Origin: Clostridiales bacterium
Lineage (GTDB): Bacteria > Bacillota > Clostridia > Christensenellales > Aristaeellaceae
Reading direction: 5' to 3'
Assembly: GCA_004555535.1 (NCBI GenBank)
Contig: SFHU01000011.1
Span: 1 to 39,431, forward strand
Length of the DNA: 39,431 bases
Shown: positions 7,265 to 15,466 of the stretch, piece after piece
Layout: each line of letters begins with the position of its first letter
How positions within the stretch are numbered: position 1 is the stretch's first letter
Position numbers and translations under genes: made by a program
The notes under the pieces: generated by a model
The model's input: only the letters and a program-made list of their open reading frames with translations
What the model was told of the DNA's origin: nothing
Database searches by the model: none

Positions 7265-8416
7265 ATGAAGAAGATCGTCGCTTTGCTTCTGTGCTGCCTG
7301 CTGACGCTGTCCTTCGCGGGCGCGCTGGCCGAGTCCGTCGCCGACCTGTGTGCGGCCGCGGAGAGCATGTCTCACGAGGAGCTGCTGGAGAAGGCGCTCG
7401 CCGAGGAGGGCACCTTCGTTGTCTACGGCAACACCAGCCGCATTGTCACTGCCGCGGAGGCCTTCGGCGCGCTGCACGGCATCACCATCGAGGGCAGCAA
7501 CCTCAAGGATTCCGAGATCTACACCAAGCTCTCCACCGAGATCAAGGGCGGCGCCAAGGGTGCGGACATGGTCATGATCCAGGACGGCGCTTCGCTGCAG
7601 AGCCAGGCGCTGGACACTGGCTACCTCGTCAACTTCGTGCCCGCGTCCGTCAAGGACGCCGTCGCCGAGGGCGACCGCAACCCGCTGATCCAGCAGTTCA
7701 TCAACAAGGTGTTCATCTGGAACAACCGCGGCGAGAGCGTGCCGGCGATCACCAACGTCTGGCAGCTGACCGAGCCGCAGTTCAAGGGCAACATCATCTT
7801 CAAGACGCCCGACAGCGAGCAGGTCAACATGAACTTCCTGGTCATGCTGACCAACGAGGAATGGTCCGCCAAGCTCGAGGAGGCCTACAAGAACCTCTAC
7901 GGCGAGGAGATTGACCTGGGCGAGTATGAGAACGCCGGCTACAAGTGGATCGCCGAATTCCTGAGCAACTGCACCTTCGGCAACTCCGACACGACCATCG
8001 CCGAGGAGATCTCCCAGGAGACCGCCGAGGGCAAGATCGGCCTGTTCGTGCTCTCCAAGCTGCGCTCCTCCTCCGTCTACACCGAGAACCTGACCGTCGG
8101 CGAGTATGTCGCCGCCGAGACCGGCACGCCGATCGAGCCGTTCTCCGGCTTCATGTATCCGATGTATGCGCTGGTCTCCTCCAACGCCTCCCGTCCGTAC
8201 ACCGCGATGCTCTTCATCGAGTACCTGATGACGCAGGACGGCTTTGAGCCCTGGGGCAAGAGCATCGGCGCCTATTCCACCAACACGCAGATCGCGCCCA
8301 ACGAGGGCGACCTCGGCCTGGACGCCTGGAAGGGCTCTCTGGTCATGGAGGATCCGGAGTACATTCTGGAGAACTATGAGGACGTCTACAGCTTCGTGAC
8401 CCTGTATCTGCAGTAA
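7265..8416 (+). CDS. ABC transporter substrate-binding protein, ferric/hexose-phosphate type
   Basis: A 383-residue secreted binding protein. A signal peptide (MKKIVALLLCCLLTLSFAGALAE) is cleaved near residue 22 and has no clear lipobox. The mature domain has features of the FbpA/AfuA-like group (EGTFVVYGNTSRI, then ADMVMIQDGASL near residue 100, then MYPMYALVSSNASRPYTA near 298). That group includes ferric-iron, 2-aminoethylphosphonate, putrescine and hexose-phosphate binders, so the substrate cannot be named. An AAGGAGG ribosome-binding site lies before the ATG at 7265. Stem-loops after the stop separate it from the permease gene. A GntR/UTRA regulator upstream favours an organic ligand over iron, by inference. 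Confidence 0.75.
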   Translation: MKKIVALLLCCLLTLSFAGALAESVADLCAAAESMSHEELLEKALAEEGTFVVYGNTSRIVTAAEAFGALHGITIEGSNLKDSEIYTKLSTEIKGGAKGADMVMIQDGASLQSQALDTGYLVNFVPASVKDAVAEGDRNPLIQQFINKVFIWNNRGESVPAITNVWQLTEPQFKGNIIFKTPDSEQVNMNFLVMLTNEEWSAKLEEAYKNLYGEEIDLGEYENAGYKWIAEFLSNCTFGNSDTTIAEEISQETAEGKIGLFVLSKLRSSSVYTENLTVGEYVAAETGTPIEPFSGFMYPMYALVSSNASRPYTAMLFIEYLMTQDGFEPWGKSIGAYSTNTQIAPNEGDLGLDAWKGSLVMEDPEYILENYEDVYSFVTLYLQ

Positions 8417-8468
8417 GGGCAGCAGTCCGGGGCGGAAGCCGTCGCTCCGGGGCCTGTGAAAAAAAGAC

Positions 8469-8492
8469 GTTCTCCCCCGGCAGGGGGAGAAC
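8469..8492 (+). other. Perfect 10-bp hairpin after the binding-protein gene
   Basis: GTTCTCCCCC, loop GGCA, GGGGGAGAAC. No T-run follows directly. With the next hairpin it fills the 186-base gap before the permease gene. Confidence 0.7.
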
Positions 8493-8540
8493 ACCGGCAA
8501 AACCGGGTCCGGACGCAAAACCGCTGGAAAAAGCAAGCCG

Positions 8541-8574
8541 CGGGGCGGGAAGGCGGAAGCCACCGCCCCGTTTT
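8541..8574 (+). terminator. Partial terminator between binding protein and permease
   Basis: CGGGGCGG pairs with CCGCCCCG around a 14-base loop that holds its own GGC/GCC mini-stem, and TTTT follows. It probably reduces permease and ATPase expression relative to the binding protein. Confidence 0.7.
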
Positions 8575-8602
8575 GATTGAAGACCTGAATCGAGGTGACC
8601 CC

Positions 8603-10417
8603 ATGAACAGACAATCCTCCCGCGCCGCCCGGCAATGGGGACGCGTGCGCGCGTTCTTCTCCAAGCCGGCCAACGTGATCCTGGTCGTCTTCTGCGTCGT
8701 GCTGTGCCTGCTGACGCTCTATCCGCTTCTGCTGCTGATGCTGGAGACGGTCACGGTGCACGCGGGCAAGGAGATGCGCGCCGTCAGCCAGGCGGAGGGA
8801 ACCTTCACGCTTTACAGCCTGCAGCGCCTCTTCGCGACGGCCAAGAACAGCTACAGCAGGCTGACGTTCTATCAGCCGCTGCTCAACACGCTGGCCGTGT
8901 CCATCACGGCGTCGTGCATCTCCATCGTCTTCGGCGGGGCCGTGGCCTGGCTGATCACGCGCACGAACCTCAAATTCAAGAGGTTCATCTCCACCGTCTT
9001 CGTCTTTCCCTACATCATGCCCGCCTGGACGCTGGCGACCTTCTGGCAGACGTTTTTCAAGAACGTGAACGTCGGCGCGGGCACCTCCAACGGCATCATG
9101 GCGGCCGTCTTCGGTGTGTACATGCCGGAGTGGTTCGTCTACGGCTATTTCCCGATCTCGATGGTGCTCGGGCTGCACTACGCGCCCTTTGCGTATATCC
9201 TCATCGGCGGCATCCTGCGCAACATGGACGCCAACCTTGAGGAGGCGGCGACCATCCTCAAGACGGCGCCGCGGCGCATCCTGCTGCGCATCACGCTGCC
9301 CATCGTCAAGCCGGCGCTGCTCTCGACGCTGCTGCTGGTGTTCGCCAGCTCGATGAGCGCTTACTCGGTGCCCGTCTTCCTGGGCAGCCCGGTGCGCTAC
9401 TACGTGCTCTCGACCAAGATGATGTCGCTGATCAACAACTATCCCGGCCAGGGCTACATCATCGCCGCCGTGATGATCGTCTTCGGCGTCGCGATCCTGG
9501 CCATCAACCAGCACATCACCGGCAGCCGCAAGAGCTACACGACCGTCACCGGCAAGAGCTCGCAGATCTCGCTGGTCAACCTGCGCGGCCTGAACACGCC
9601 CATCGCCGTCGTGCTGACGGTGCTGATGCTGCTGGTCGCCGTGCTGCCGCTGATCACCTTCGCGCTCGAATCCGTGATCATCAAGGCGGGCGACTATTCG
9701 CTCTCCAACATGACGCTCGACTTCTGGATCGGCCGCAACCTGACGTATCTGGATCAGGGCGACAGCACGGGCATCCTGCTCAGCGCCAAGGTGCTCAAGG
9801 CGCTGGGCTACTCGCTGCTGTTGGCGGCGACCTGCTCCATCGTCGCGGGCACGAGCGGCGTGCTGGTCGGCTACGGCATTGTCAAGCGCCGCGGCAGCAA
9901 GCTCGCCACGGCGGTCAACAACCTCTCCTTCTTCCCGTACCTGATGCCGTCGCTCGCCTTCGGCGCAATCTATCTGGCGATGAGCACGCGCGTGCCGTTC
10001 CTGCATGGCTTTGTCGTGCTGGCGCTGGTCGGCTCGGTCAAGTATCTGCCGTTCGCCTCGCGCTCGGGCATCAACGCCATGCTCCAGCTCTCCGGAGAGA
10101 TCGAGGAGGCCGCCGTCATCGTCGGCGTGCCCTGGTACAAGCGCATGCTGCGCATCCTCTTCCCGATTCAGAAGAGCAGCTTCCTCTCCGGCTATCTGCT
10201 GCCGATGGTCTCCTGCATGCGCGAGCTGTCGCTCTTCGTGCTGCTGGTGCCCACCAGCAACACGCTGCTGACCACGATGCTCATGCAGTACAGCGAAAAG
10301 GGCTGGGCGCAGTTTGGCAACGCGATCAATCTGCTGATTATCGTCGTCGTGCTGCTTGTCAACTTCATCGTCAACAAGCTCACCGGCGCATCCATCGACA
10401 AGGGCGTAGGAGGTTAA
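8603..10417 (+). CDS. ABC transporter permease with two fused transmembrane domains (FbpB type)
   Basis: A 604-residue inner-membrane protein made of two fused binding-protein-dependent permease domains. Two EAA loops are visible: EEAATILKTAPRRILLRITL near residue 213 and EEAAVIVGVPWYKRMLRILF near residue 502. The fused arrangement is typical of FbpB, AfuB and related ferric or organophosphate importers and gives the whole channel in one chain. The start at 8603 follows GAGGTGA. The ATPase gene begins 3 bases after the stop, so the two are co-translated. The substrate is unknown; family and topology are clear. Confidence 0.85.
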   Translation: MNRQSSRAARQWGRVRAFFSKPANVILVVFCVVLCLLTLYPLLLLMLETVTVHAGKEMRAVSQAEGTFTLYSLQRLFATAKNSYSRLTFYQPLLNTLAVSITASCISIVFGGAVAWLITRTNLKFKRFISTVFVFPYIMPAWTLATFWQTFFKNVNVGAGTSNGIMAAVFGVYMPEWFVYGYFPISMVLGLHYAPFAYILIGGILRNMDANLEEAATILKTAPRRILLRITLPIVKPALLSTLLLVFASSMSAYSVPVFLGSPVRYYVLSTKMMSLINNYPGQGYIIAAVMIVFGVAILAINQHITGSRKSYTTVTGKSSQISLVNLRGLNTPIAVVLTVLMLLVAVLPLITFALESVIIKAGDYSLSNMTLDFWIGRNLTYLDQGDSTGILLSAKVLKALGYSLLLAATCSIVAGTSGVLVGYGIVKRRGSKLATAVNNLSFFPYLMPSLAFGAIYLAMSTRVPFLHGFVVLALVGSVKYLPFASRSGINAMLQLSGEIEEAAVIVGVPWYKRMLRILFPIQKSSFLSGYLLPMVSCMRELSLFVLLVPTSNTLLTTMLMQYSEKGWAQFGNAINLLIIVVVLLVNFIVNKLTGASIDKGVGG

Positions 10418-10420
10418 GCC

Positions 10421-11524
10421 ATGCCTGAGATCATCCTTAAAAACGTGACCAAGCGCTTCGGCAAATCGACCGCCGTTGACCGCCTGAATCTGACCATCCC
10501 GACCCGCTCGTTCATCACGCTGCTGGGCCCGTCCGGCTGCGGCAAGACGACCACGCTGCGCATGATCGCCGGCCTGGAGACGCCCACCGAGGGCGAAATC
10601 CTCATCGACGGCGTGACGGTCTTCTCCTCGGAGCGGGGCATCAACGTGCCGCCGAACAAGCGCGACGTCGGCTTCCTGTTCCAGAACTACGCGCTCTGGC
10701 CGCACATGACCGTCTACCAGAACATCGCCTTCGGCCTGGAAAACCTCAAGTGGGACAAGGCCCGCATCCGCGCGCGCGTCGCGGAGCTGCTGGAGATGCT
10801 ACGGATTTCGGAGTACGAAAAGCGCTATCCGAGCGAGCTCTCCGGCGGCCAGCAGCAGCGCGTGGCCATCGCGCGCACGCTCGCGCCGAATCCGAAGGTG
10901 CTTTTCATGGACGAGCCGCTCTCCAACCTCGACGCCAAGCTGCGCACCGAAATGCGCACCGAGCTCAAGCGACTGCACGTGGACACGGACTCCACGTTCG
11001 TCTACGTGACGCACGATCAGCTCGAGGCCATGACGCTCTCCACGCAGGTCTGCTTGATGGAGAAGGGCGTGCTGCAGCAGGTCGCCGCGCCGCTGCAGAT
11101 GTATCTGCGCCCGGCCAACCTCTTTGTCGCCGACTTCATGGGCAGCCCGACGATGAACTTCCTCGATGCCTCCGCCCGCAAAACGGGCGAACAAACCGCC
11201 GAGCTGTCCTTCTGCGGCGTGACGCGCACGTTCACCGCGGGCGCGCCGCTGGGAGAGCTGCCCGGGAACGTCGTGCTGGGCATCCGCCCGGAATTCCTGA
11301 CGATTTCCGAAGAAGGCGACGTGGAGGCGACGGTCTATTCGACGCTGCCCGCCGGCATGGAGACGACCGTCAAGCTGCGCCTGGGCGGCGAGCTGATCAC
11401 CTGCGTCGTCTTCGGCGGCATCGACTTCCCGGTCGACACGAAGGTGCGCTTCTCCTTCAAGGGCAGCGATATGCTCCTCTTTGACAGGGAGAGCCGCACA
11501 CTGCTGAGCGTCGGAGCGCTGTAA
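10421..11524 (+). CDS. ABC transporter ATP-binding protein (FbpC/PotA type)
   Basis: A 367-residue cytoplasmic ATPase. It has Walker A GPSGCGKT (residues 36-43), a Q-loop at FLFQNYALWPHM, the signature LSGGQQQRVAIAR, Walker B VLFMDEPLSNLDAK and the H-loop YVTHDQLEAM. The C-terminal 120 residues form a TOBE-like regulatory domain (NVVLGIRPEFLTI). Length is typical of the MalK/PotA/FbpC class. GGAGG at 10408 precedes the ATG. It powers the fused permease just upstream. The frl permeases lack an ATPase gene, so this protein could in principle also serve them, but that is speculation. Its stop codon lies within a 9-bp inverted repeat. Confidence 0.88.
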   Translation: MPEIILKNVTKRFGKSTAVDRLNLTIPTRSFITLLGPSGCGKTTTLRMIAGLETPTEGEILIDGVTVFSSERGINVPPNKRDVGFLFQNYALWPHMTVYQNIAFGLENLKWDKARIRARVAELLEMLRISEYEKRYPSELSGGQQQRVAIARTLAPNPKVLFMDEPLSNLDAKLRTEMRTELKRLHVDTDSTFVYVTHDQLEAMTLSTQVCLMEKGVLQQVAAPLQMYLRPANLFVADFMGSPTMNFLDASARKTGEQTAELSFCGVTRTFTAGAPLGELPGNVVLGIRPEFLTISEEGDVEATVYSTLPAGMETTVKLRLGGELITCVVFGGIDFPVDTKVRFSFKGSDMLLFDRESRTLLSVGAL

Positions 11525-11693
11525 GGATACTGGCGTATCCTTACAGCGAAGGGAGAACGAAAAGCATCATTTCTCGCGCGCCCTTCGGGCACTCTCCAAA
11601 TGATAAGGAAGCAGACTGCGTCTGCTCCTCGCGACGCGCAGATCGCCCCGGGTATCATATCAACAGCAGCTCCTTGTCCTGTCTGCAGGACAA
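11522..11693 (+). repeat. Four consecutive hairpins downstream of the ABC operon
   Basis: Four inverted repeats in a row: TAAGGATAC/GTATCCTTA (11522-11543, including the TAA stop), ATCATTT/AAATGAT enclosing GCCC-TTC-GGGC (11566-11604), AGGA-a-GCAGAC/GTCTGC-TCCT (11606-11629) and TTGTCCT/AGGACAA (11674-11693). A terminator follows. No gene is visible in 11525-11764. The region could be a structured 3' UTR, a small RNA or decayed palindromic elements. Confidence 0.6.
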
Positions 11694-11709
11694 TAATCCC
11701 AAAATCCAA

Positions 11710-11748
11710 AGAGAAGAGGCTCCGAAATCCGGGCCTCTTCTCTTTTTT
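11710..11748 (+). terminator. Terminator between convergent genes
   Basis: AGAGAAGAGGC (11710-11720) pairs with GCCTCTTCTCT (11733-11743), and the T-run extends to 11748. On the minus strand the same stem is followed by CTCTTTGG, so it can also serve weakly for the opposing membrane-protein gene ending at 11765. Confidence 0.9.
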
Positions 11749-11764
11749 GCATGCTGAAAACGGC

Positions 11765-13483
11765 TCATTCCTCCTTGTACAGGCTCAGGTCGATGACGGG
11801 CGAGAGCTCAAAGTGCTCGCGCAGGTAGGCCTGTACCTCCTCGCTGGGATCAAGCGTGATCAGATAGTCGTAGCCCCTCCAGAGATCGGGAAGCTCGATC
11901 AGCCAGGAGAGCTCCGCGGAGGAGACCGCCTGCGGGTCAAGCAGGTAGCGCGTCAGATAGTAGAGATAGCCGTCGTCGTTTTCGGAGCGCAGGATCATGT
12001 AGCGGCAACCGGCGGGGATGCCGTAATCCTCAATCAGTTGGTCGTACGCCTCGCGCGTCGTTCCGGCGAACGTCTGCCGCCTGAAATAGCTGCGAGAAGG
12101 CTTCACGAGCGCGAACACGGAGGCGGCGCACAGCGCGGCGAGCACGGCGGAGACGGTGCGGCGCAGCGCGCCGGGCAGGGCGCACGCCGCCAGCTGGCAG
12201 GCATAGATCCAGGCCGCGCCGGCGCAGAAGATCAGGATGGTCTTCTCGTATCGGCTGTACCCGGCGAGGATCAGCGCTTCGCCCGTGGGCATCGTCAGCA
12301 GATACATGAGGAAGAGGCCGAGCTCGTAGGCGGCGTAGCTCCCCAGCACGAGTGGCGCGAGGAAATGGGGCGACTGCCTGTCGCGCAGGCAGAAACGGCC
12401 GATCAGCAGCAGTGCCAGCAGCAGGAGCAGCACATAGAGCATCGGGTTGGAGAGAGAAAACACCTTGCCGAGCATGCCGCCTGTAATCGTCTGGATGATG
12501 TCCTCGCCCTTTTCCTCCAGGGTCGCGGCGAAGAGGGAGAGGGAGAGGGAGTGCTTGGCGTGCATGCCGTCGGAAAAGACCAGCTTGACGTGCTTTTGCC
12601 AGAGCAGCAGCAGCGCAAACGGAGAGAGCGCCGTCAGCGCAAAGGCGCGGACATGGCCGCGCAGGGCCTTGTGTCCGCAGCAGAGCATGCAGGCGAGCAG
12701 CACGACGTCAAAGAGCAGGCCGCTGTTTTTGATGCTCATCAGGAAGAGCAGGAACGGGAGGAGCAGCCAGGGCCGCTCGCCGATGCGCTCCCGGAGGGCC
12801 ACGCAGACCGACAGGCCGGCCAGGGCCGTCAGCGGCAGCAGCGTGTCGACCATCAGCGAGGTGAAGTCGACGTCGCCGGCCAGCAGCGCGACGCCCACAA
12901 CCGCCGTCAGCAGATGCGTCACGGGCCGGCGGGAGCAGGAGAAGAGCGCGGCAGCCATGCCGAGCATCAGCACGGCCTGCGCGAGCATCTGCATCCATTC
13001 AAAGCGGATGCCGCTGACCTTGGCGATGTAATAAATGAAGCAGGAGCTGCCCAGCGGGTAGGACTGGAACTGGATGTTGACATCCGAAAAGTTCGGAAAG
13101 CGGTCCGTGGCGAGCATCCGCTTGACGACGATCGCCCAGTGACTGAAGTTGTCGTAGCTGGTGAATTTGGCGCGGAAGAGCAGCGCGGCCATCACGACAC
13201 TGCCCACGGCGAAGAACAGCGTGCCGGGGGAGATGAGCGCGAGAGGGCTCTCCCGCCGCCGGATGGAGCGCACGCCCAGCACGCAGCCCAGCAGACAGAT
13301 GAAGGCGGCCGTCTCGGGCAGCAGATTCAGAATGCCGGCCAGAAACATCAGCGAGCCGATGGAGGCGAAGATGAACGCCAGAGAGAGATTCGCGTCGAGC
13401 CTGCGCCGCGCGGCCTGCATGAAGCCGTAAAACGAGAAGACGAGCAGTAGCAGCCGGACGACCTTTTCCGCATAGTAAAGCAC
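11765..13483 (-). CDS. Large polytopic membrane protein, GT-C glycosyltransferase-like
   Basis: A 572-residue protein with about ten or more hydrophobic segments and a soluble C-terminal tail of roughly 130 residues (SRSYFRRQTFAGTTREAYDQ onward). After three N-terminal helices there is a large outside loop with an acidic pair and aromatics (SYDNFSHWAIVVKRML, then FPNFSDVNIQFQSYPLGSS). This layout resembles lipid-linked-sugar GT-C glycosyltransferases, but I cannot name a family. The start is GTG at 13483 with AAAGGAGG 8 bases upstream. It is monocistronic with its own promoter and is likely involved in surface polysaccharide or glycolipid assembly; that role is inference. Confidence 0.6.
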   Translation of the reverse strand: MLYYAEKVVRLLLLVFSFYGFMQAARRRLDANLSLAFIFASIGSLMFLAGILNLLPETAAFICLLGCVLGVRSIRRRESPLALISPGTLFFAVGSVVMAALLFRAKFTSYDNFSHWAIVVKRMLATDRFPNFSDVNIQFQSYPLGSSCFIYYIAKVSGIRFEWMQMLAQAVLMLGMAAALFSCSRRPVTHLLTAVVGVALLAGDVDFTSLMVDTLLPLTALAGLSVCVALRERIGERPWLLLPFLLFLMSIKNSGLLFDVVLLACMLCCGHKALRGHVRAFALTALSPFALLLLWQKHVKLVFSDGMHAKHSLSLSLFAATLEEKGEDIIQTITGGMLGKVFSLSNPMLYVLLLLLALLLIGRFCLRDRQSPHFLAPLVLGSYAAYELGLFLMYLLTMPTGEALILAGYSRYEKTILIFCAGAAWIYACQLAACALPGALRRTVSAVLAALCAASVFALVKPSRSYFRRQTFAGTTREAYDQLIEDYGIPAGCRYMILRSENDDGYLYYLTRYLLDPQAVSSAELSWLIELPDLWRGYDYLITLDPSEEVQAYLREHFELSPVIDLSLYKEE

Positions 13484-13522
13484 GCTGTTTTCCTCCTTTG
13501 GGGATCGGGGACTCTGTCAGAC

Positions 13523-13551
13523 AGTATAGCATGTTTTGCAAAGCGCAGCAA
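13523..13551 (-). promoter_or_regulatory. Promoter of the membrane-protein gene
   Basis: On the minus strand, TTGCTG (13551-13546), a 17-base spacer and TATACT (13528-13523), about 40 bases before the GTG start. Confidence 0.7.
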
Positions 13552-13728
13552 GACGGGCGCGACGCTTCTCTTTTTGGGTTTCGGGCGCCCTGCCGCTATG
13601 GAAACCCATGGTCAGGCGCCGGGTCCGGGGCGGCATGACTTGCAGAAATGGGGCGGATACATGCGCCAACTCGAGATTGAATGTTTCCGTTTTGGAATAT
13701 AATTGATAATATCTATCGGAAGATCGAA

Positions 13729-13758
13729 TTGACAACGTTTTTTTTCGCTGGATATAAT
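13729..13758 (+). promoter_or_regulatory. Consensus promoter of the broken phosphoesterase gene
   Basis: TTGACA (13729-13734), an 18-base spacer and TATAAT (13753-13758). It is followed by a long AT-rich leader of about 190 bases that holds an orphan AAGGAGG at 13849 with no ORF behind it. The rest of 13552-13956 shows nothing else I recognise. Confidence 0.8.
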
Positions 13759-13956
13759 AAAATCAGCATTGGAACAGCCTGAAACCCGACAAAAACCCGA
13801 AAAAAACCTCTTCCCGGACAGAGCTGTGCGGCGGAGCGAAAAAGAAAAGGAGGCGCGATCGTCTTTATTTTTTGACCCTTTATGTAAAGTTAAGGTTAAT
13901 CAAATGTAAATCTAAAGAAAAAAGACACATCGGAAAAGGAAAGGAGATTATTCCAA

Positions 13957-14736
13957 ATGAGAAAGAATTCCCTGCTCGCCGCGCCCATCGCCTGTCTGCT
14001 GGCGCTCGTCCTGATGCTCTGCCTCTTCCCGGCGGCCCTCGCGGAGGACGCACCGGTGTCCACCTCCATCTTTGTGGCGACGGATCGCCACGATTTTGAG
14101 GGTGAGGGCAATAACCTGGTCGCGGTGCTCTCGCAGGTCGCCGCCGATCCCGACGCTGTCCAGCCCACGGTCACCGTGCTGGGCGGCGACAGCGTCGGCA
14201 TGGGCCCCGACTCCAAGCCGGAGGGCCATCCGCCGTATTCCGTCTCCGAGCCCGATGAGGAGATCTTCTCCGTCCTCGGCCCCGACGTCGACACCTACTA
14301 CACCTTCGGCTCCCACGACACCGGCTCGACCGACGGCTACAGCGCCTATCTCTCCGGCCCGGTCGCGCTTGACGGCTACTATCTCTACGGCATCAGCTAT
14401 GCGCAGATGCTCTATGCGACGGACGAGCAGACCGCCGCGGCAGAATACAGCTATCTGGACATCGACGACGCCAACGGCATCTCCGCAAAGACCGCGTCCG
14501 CCAATTTCCTCAGCTGGGTCGACTCCCTGGAGGATTCCCTGCCCATCATCGTCATGTCCCACGTGCCGATGCATGTCAACCGCAACGACAACCTCGGCGC
14601 CTCCCGCCAGCGGGCGGTTTTCAGGAAGTTCCGCAGATGTTGCTGGGCGCTGCCGCAGAATCGGTTTTCTGCGGCAGCGCTCTTTTTCTTTGGACGCGGC
14701 GCAGTTTGTTGCGCGCAGGAGAATGGAAACTGCTGA
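13957..14736 (+). pseudogene. Secreted metallophosphoesterase gene, 3'-truncated
   Basis: The reading frame gives a signal peptide (MRKNSLLAAPIACLLALVLM..., cleavage near ALA at residue 29) and then calcineurin-like phosphoesterase motifs in order: a D-x-H-like ATDRHD, GGDSVG, a GNHD-like FGSHDTGS and SHVPMHVN. The last metal-binding GHxH motif and the rest of the domain are missing. After about residue 212 (NDNLGAS, near 14605) codon use changes and the frame runs through a terminator hairpin, so the last 45 residues are not real protein. The gene keeps a strong promoter and a ribosome-binding site. A genomic deletion or an assembly join could explain it. Any product would probably be inactive. 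Confidence 0.7.
14647..14687 (+). terminator. Strong terminator inside the frame of the broken gene
   Basis: A 14-bp stem (GCGCTGCCGCAGAA and its complement, 14647-14660 with 14667-14680), a 6-base loop, then TCTTTTT. It lies in the phosphoesterase reading frame, which shows that the true coding end has been lost. Confidence 0.92.
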
Positions 14737-14742
14737 AAACCC

Positions 14743-14771
14743 TTGATCTTTTTGTCTGGCCGTGTTAAAAT
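14743..14771 (+). promoter_or_regulatory. Promoter of efp
   Basis: TTGATC (14743-14748), a 17-base spacer and TAAAAT (14766-14771), giving a leader of about 100 bases before efp. Confidence 0.65.
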
Positions 14772-14875
14772 CAGAACACGAGTGCACATCGCTTGAACAG
14801 CGTCATCCGCACGCGGACGGTGTTTGGCGTGCATTGAAATACACTGATTTTTTGATTTGATGGAGGGATTTCCAC

Positions 14876-15433
14876 ATGATTACTGCAGGCGATTTCCGCA
14901 AGGGCGTCACGATCGAATGGGAAGGCGGCGTCTGGACCATCGTTGATTTCCAGCATGTCAAGCCGGGCAAGGGCGCGGCCTTCGTGCGCACCAAGCTCAA
15001 GAACGTCATGACCGGCGCTGTCGTCGAGCGCTCCTTCAACCCGACCGACAAGCAGCCGCGCGCGACCATCGAGACCAAGGAGATGCAGTACGTCTATACC
15101 GACGGCGAGTTCTACTACTTCATGGACCAGGAGACCTTCGAGCAGATCCCGCTGACGCTGGATCAGGTCGAGGACGCCATCCGCTTCATGAAGGAGGAGA
15201 CGATGGCCACTGTCCGCTTCTTCAAGGGCAAGGCCTTCTCCGTTGAGGCGCCGAACTTCGTCGTGCTCGAGGTCACCCAGACTGAGCCGGGCTTCAAGGG
15301 CGACACCACCAGCAACACCACCAAGCCGGCGACGCTGGAGACCGGCTACCAGATTTCCGTGCCGCTGTTCATCAACATCGGCGACAAGATCCGCGTGGAT
15401 ACCCGCGACGGCTCCTACATGTCCCGCGCGTAA
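14876..15433 (+). CDS. efp: Translation elongation factor P
   Basis: A 185-residue protein of normal EF-P length with the three beta-barrel domains expected: KOW-like at about 1-63, the middle OB at about 64-127, and the C-terminal OB ending GDKIRVDTRDGSYMSRA. EF-P binds stalled ribosomes between P and E sites and helps form bonds at polyproline stretches. The loop KPGKGAAF carries Lys32, the position that many bacteria modify. No modification genes (epmA/epmB, earP) are in the window. GGAGG precedes the ATG by 9 bases. It is followed 33 bases later by the CD1247-like gene, likely in the same transcript. Confidence 0.97.
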   Translation: MITAGDFRKGVTIEWEGGVWTIVDFQHVKPGKGAAFVRTKLKNVMTGAVVERSFNPTDKQPRATIETKEMQYVYTDGEFYYFMDQETFEQIPLTLDQVEDAIRFMKEETMATVRFFKGKAFSVEAPNFVVLEVTQTEPGFKGDTTSNTTKPATLETGYQISVPLFINIGDKIRVDTRDGSYMSRA

Positions 15434-15466
15434 CGCGCATCTGGCTTTGGGAAAGGCGGTCTGAAC

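Noticed and set aside
7214..10705. 1163-codon open frame on the minus strand
   Set aside because: It is antisense to clear ABC transporter genes. Long antisense frames are expected at this GC content; the translation is rich in His, Arg, Gly, Asp and Gln with no domain.
11600..13450. 616-codon open frame on the plus strand
   Set aside because: It is antisense to the membrane protein; Gln/Glu/Arg/His-rich, no start-proximal ribosome-binding site, and it runs through the terminator at 11710.
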